NCBI RefSeq assembly: GCF_007747995.1
Contig: NZ_CP036276.1
Coordinates: 2,223,001-2,287,000, forward strand
Origin: Symmachiella dynata
GTDB lineage: Bacteria; Planctomycetota; Planctomycetia; Planctomycetales; Planctomycetaceae
Direction of reading: 5' to 3'
DNA length: 64,000 nt
Position numbers and translations under genes: made by a program. Below, piece by piece: positions 61,177-64,000 of the stretch. The first letter of the stretch is position 1; each line of letters opens with the position of its first letter. The notes under the pieces are model-generated. The model was not told where the DNA came from. It made no database searches and was given only the letters and a program-made list of their open reading frames with translations.

Positions 61177-63582
61177 TTATTTTTTGAACGTCAATCCAGA
61201 ATCTTCATCACCGCCACCTACGATTTTGAAGTTGAAACTCTTGTCGTCGACCCATTTGAGTCGTCCGACCAAGGCGTTGTGGTCAGGCCGTGCCAGCGTT
61301 AGTAATCCGTTGCCGATCACGTATTCACCACTGAATTTATGGGTTTCTCCCTTGGCTGTATAAACCCAAGTAAAGGTTCCCTCAGCAGTCAACGTTAACT
61401 CAAACTTCATATTGTCTTCGCTGACCGACTTCCAGGTGCCCACATATTTCTTCAAATCCGCTTTGGGAGCGGCTTGTGGTGTCGCCGGATCGGGTTGATC
61501 CTCCGTGGCCGCCGGTGTCGGTTCGTCGGGCGTATCGGTCGCCGGTTGTTCCGGTTTCGGCTCCGCAGTTGCGTCCGGTTGAGAGGCACCGGGTTGGGCG
61601 TCGTCCGACGGTGGTGCTTGCGGCGGGGTGTCGGATGGCGTCTTGGAGGGCGCTTCTAACATCGGCTGTTTGTCGGAAGGTTGATCTTCCGAAGTTGGCG
61701 GCTGCGGTTTGAAGTCCTCGGCCGCCGGAGGGGTGGGAGGTTGTTTGACTTCCGGTTCCTCCGCTTCTGGTTCCCGGGCTTCCGGTTCCTGGGCTTCCGG
61801 TTCCTGGGACTCCGTTTGCTGAGGAGGAACGACGATTGGCTTGGTGAATTCACCCGGCTCGTCGTCGTTGGTGACGGGCGCTGGTTCCTTTGTCACAGCT
61901 GGTAGGTCCTCGCCCGTGAGTTGTTTATACAAGTTGCGCGACAGTTGGTCATCGGGTTGGAGTGCGACCGCCTTGGCAAATTCGTCGGCAGCTGCCGTGT
62001 TGTGACCACAAGTCAAATACTGGTACCCCAACAAGAATCGGACGAGTGCCGATTGCTTGTGATCGTTGCGGTACTTCTCCAAGGCGCGCAGTTGTTGCGT
62101 ATAGACGTCGACATTGGGGTACAGGCCCAACAATGTCGACCAGTTCCAACCGGGGCCGGCAGACAAGACGGGATGCAGGACCGATGCCGCTTCCTCATAG
62201 TTGCCTTGCGCGAACAGAATCAGCGCGCGGAATTCGTGCAACACGCTGTCCAACGGCATGGTCACCAGCGCGCTGTCGACCAATTGCATTGCCCGGGTGT
62301 AGTCGCCTTGTTTGAAGGCGGCGCGGGCATCGTCAAAGTATTGCAGGCCGACATCCGACGCCGATTCTTCGGCCGGTTCGGCGAGGAGTTGTGAGTAGTC
62401 GACGACGGAATTATCGACGGCTACGTAATACGGGTTCGAATAATAGGAGGGGTAGCCCCAATCGGTATAAGCGGAGTAGTAGGGATAGCCATAGCCATAC
62501 CCGCCTCCATAGCCATAACCGTTGGAGTACCAGGGGAGTCCCCAAAAACCAAACAGCCAATTGCCATAGTATCCGTAATAGCCTCTGCGGCCGTAGCCAT
62601 AACGACCGTAGCCACGTCGACCGTATCCATATCCACGCCAGCCATAACCACCTCGGCCGTATCCCCCCTTGCCGTAACGGCCGTAACCACCGCGGCCACG
62701 GTCGTAGCCGCCGCGATTTCCGGAGCGATTTCCACCACGGTAATAGGACGAATTGCCGCCTGGCCCACCACGTCTTCCGCTGCCTGCAAATTGATTTCCA
62801 CGCCCACCGCGACCGCCGCCTGGACCTGCATTCCCGCGTCCACCACCGGAGCCTGCGTTCCCGCGTCCACCACCGGAGCCTGCGTTACCGCGACCACCGC
62901 GACTGCCACCTGGACCTGCGATCGAACGTCTACCGCCGGGAGCTGTCCCGCCACCGCGGACTCCACCACGACCACCGGAATTGATATTGCCACGACTCCC
63001 AGGGCGCATTGTGATTGAGCCGCGTGATGAGGAACCACTACGGCGACTACCGCCGACTCCGGCTCCACGCGGATTGATTGCGGCGCGACCGCGACTGGAT
63101 CCGCCGCTGCGGGCGGTGCTACCACCAGATCGACCGCGTGAGGTAATACTGCGGCCAGACGATCCGCCGCGCGAAGGACTACGGCTGGAAAAACCACGCG
63201 TGGTGCCGCTGCGTGAACTTCTGCCGGAGAAACCACCCCGTGATCCGCCACTCGACCGACCGCGAGAGCCACCGGAGAAACCACTGCGGGATCCGCCCCG
63301 CGAACCGCCGGAAAAGCCACTGCGGGAACCGCCGCGTGATCCACGGCTAAAGCCGCCACGCGATCCACCACGCGAACCTCCACGGCTAAAACCGCCGCGC
63401 GATCCGCCGCCGCGTGAGCCTCCACCGCGAAAGCCGCCCCCGCGTGATCCGCCGCCACCTCGGCTAGCACCACCTCCGCCGCGGCCACCACCCCCTCGGC
63501 CCCCACCGCGTTGGCTAAAAGCCTCTTCGGTTGTGACCGTTATTAAAAACACTAACGTCAAAGCAATTGTAAAAAGTTTCAT
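61177..63582 (-). CDS. Exported RG/YG-rich protein with TPR and lipocalin-like C-terminus
   Basis: An 801-residue protein from the ATG at 63582, behind a GGAGG site. A signal peptide (LFTIALTLVFLITVTTEEAF) is followed by a Gly/Arg/Ser-rich stretch with repeated RGG and SRGG motifs (about 24-290). Then come a Tyr/Gly-rich stretch (about 297-395, e.g. YGYGRRGYGRYGYGRRG), TPR-like helices (about 405-560, DDARAAFKQGDYTRAMQLVD), and a long Glu/Pro/Thr linker (575-705). The C-terminal domain (about 710-801, KYVGTWKSVSEDNMKFELTL) is a lipocalin-like beta barrel of unknown ligand. A perfect terminator follows. Real gene; function unknown. Confidence 0.82.
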   Translation of the reverse strand: MKLFTIALTLVFLITVTTEEAFSQRGGGRGGGGRGGGGASRGGGGSRGGGFRGGGSRGGGSRGGFSRGGSRGGSRGGFSRGSRGGSRSGFSGGSRGGSRSGFSGGSRGRSSGGSRGGFSGRSSRSGTTRGFSSRSPSRGGSSGRSITSRGRSGGSTARSGGSSRGRAAINPRGAGVGGSRRSGSSSRGSITMRPGSRGNINSGGRGGVRGGGTAPGGRRSIAGPGGSRGGRGNAGSGGGRGNAGSGGGRGNAGPGGGRGGRGNQFAGSGRRGGPGGNSSYYRGGNRSGNRGGYDRGRGGYGRYGKGGYGRGGYGWRGYGYGRRGYGRYGYGRRGYYGYYGNWLFGFWGLPWYSNGYGYGGGYGYGYPYYSAYTDWGYPSYYSNPYYVAVDNSVVDYSQLLAEPAEESASDVGLQYFDDARAAFKQGDYTRAMQLVDSALVTMPLDSVLHEFRALILFAQGNYEEAASVLHPVLSAGPGWNWSTLLGLYPNVDVYTQQLRALEKYRNDHKQSALVRFLLGYQYLTCGHNTAAADEFAKAVALQPDDQLSRNLYKQLTGEDLPAVTKEPAPVTNDDEPGEFTKPIVVPPQQTESQEPEAQEPEAREPEAEEPEVKQPPTPPAAEDFKPQPPTSEDQPSDKQPMLEAPSKTPSDTPPQAPPSDDAQPGASQPDATAEPKPEQPATDTPDEPTPAATEDQPDPATPQAAPKADLKKYVGTWKSVSEDNMKFELTLTAEGTFTWVYTAKGETHKFSGEYVIGNGLLTLARPDHNALVGRLKWVDDKSFNFKIVGGGDEDSGLTFKK

Positions 63583-64000
63583 CGTGCTGCAGCCTCCGCT
63601 AGAGAATTCGAGATTCTCAAGACAATGGAATAGTGAAGACTGGCAACCCCCGTAACTCAGTCGCTTCTCATGCGCGTGACCGGTCACAAGTCACGCATTC
63701 AATTTCTAGACATGGTTTCAATCGTTACGCCCACAACTTTCGCCTACCAACAAAGGTTGCAAACACGACATTTTTCCATTCTGCGACTGGCCGACCTGTG
63801 AGTCAACCTGCGTGGCAGACGTCAAAACCGTCTGGGGTTATTGTAAGGGGTGGGAAAACGAAATCCACCCGTTTTTTGCGATTACAGGTCTCTTTTCGCT
63901 GTATGTCCCCATTTCTGGGAGATAGGGGCCATTCAGGCGGGATATAGGGAATATTGTGACGGAAGACGCGCGTTGCATGTCCTGGACAGGTTCCGTTTAA
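63583..64000. other. Upstream region of the RG/YG-rich protein gene, up to the window edge
   Basis: No gene is supported. GGGTGG (63848-63853) pairs with CCACCC (63865-63870) and is followed by six T on the plus strand, a terminator-like hairpin without an evident gene in front of it. tatagggaatattg near 63940 is AT-rich. Confidence 0.4.

Noticed and set aside
62421-63506. Minus-strand frame of about 360 residues in another register of the RG/YG-rich gene
   Set aside because: It is produced by the low-complexity Gly/Arg codons; composition is Ala/Val-biased and no start signal is present. The plus-strand frame at 62981-63655 is rejected for the same reason.

Overview
The window reads as chromosomal DNA of a planctomycete (class Planctomycetia). 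Supporting signs are a DUF1501 protein with a twin-arginine-type leader, a secreted sulfatase, a SUMF1-like protein, PQQ-repeat and giant TPR proteins, a MoxR / DUF58 / ABC-2 cluster, long low-complexity exported proteins, generous intergenic spacing, and many short interspersed palindromes typical of this group. Genus cannot be assigned from the sequence alone. Apart from two insertion sequences it looks like ordinary chromosome: no phage, plasmid, CRISPR array or rRNA operon is visible, and the only RNA gene found is a tRNA-Leu(UAG).

Layout. 1-3.4 kb: a Ser/Thr kinase running off the left edge, then a membrane-anchored glutaredoxin-like protein, a TIGR04282-type transferase and a stand-alone response regulator. 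3.4-4.9 kb: first copy of a 1474-bp IS4-family (YREK) element. 5-11 kb: an RlmI-type rRNA methyltransferase preceded by a terminator-like hairpin, a DUF1501 protein, a DUF6159 membrane protein and an acyltransferase. 11-15.2 kb: a complete ribose/xylose-type sugar ABC importer (lipoprotein binding protein, permease, double ATPase). 15.2-19.5 kb: small genes, a Uma2 protein, a sulfatase, a TIM-barrel sugar isomerase-like protein and a Cys/Gly-rich lipoprotein ending at a clear terminator. 19.5-31.2 kb: eight minus-strand genes. Six of them form a MoxR-ATPase / DUF58 / ABC-2 exporter cluster with two large membrane or exported partners; a rhomboid protease and a GT-C-like membrane protein follow. 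31-35 kb: an unknown protein, an RfbD-like reductase, the second IS copy in opposite orientation, and a methyltransferase. 36-38.5 kb: tRNA-Leu and three small membrane or zinc-ribbon proteins, two of them behind a duplicated promoter-like block. 38.5-50.2 kb, minus strand: GlpD-like dehydrogenase, coiled-coil protein, 1483-residue TPR protein, GAF-like protein, ArsM-type methyltransferase, MazG. 50.3-56.2 kb, plus strand: SUMF1-like protein, four-domain S1 protein, peptidase T, and a methyltransferase between two ~200-bp direct repeats. 56.7-63.6 kb, minus strand: a 1420-residue PQQ-propeller protein and an exported RG/YG-rich TPR protein with its own terminator.

How the genes relate. The clearest functional units are the sugar importer, the MoxR/DUF58/ABC-2 cluster, and the pair of glutaredoxin-like and TIGR04282 genes. 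The sulfatase, the isomerase-like protein and the importer fit a carbohydrate-scavenging lifestyle, but that link is inferred from content, not shown by operon structure.

Most notable points. Both IS copies sit at the same position of the same short palindromic repeat. A ~200-bp repeat pair brackets a lone methyltransferase. An identical promoter-like geometry precedes two neighbouring zinc-ribbon genes. Several proteins have unusual architectures (RG/YG-rich exported protein, Cys-pentapeptide membrane protein, PQQ protein with a methyltransferase-like insert). I found no convincing wholly new multi-gene system.
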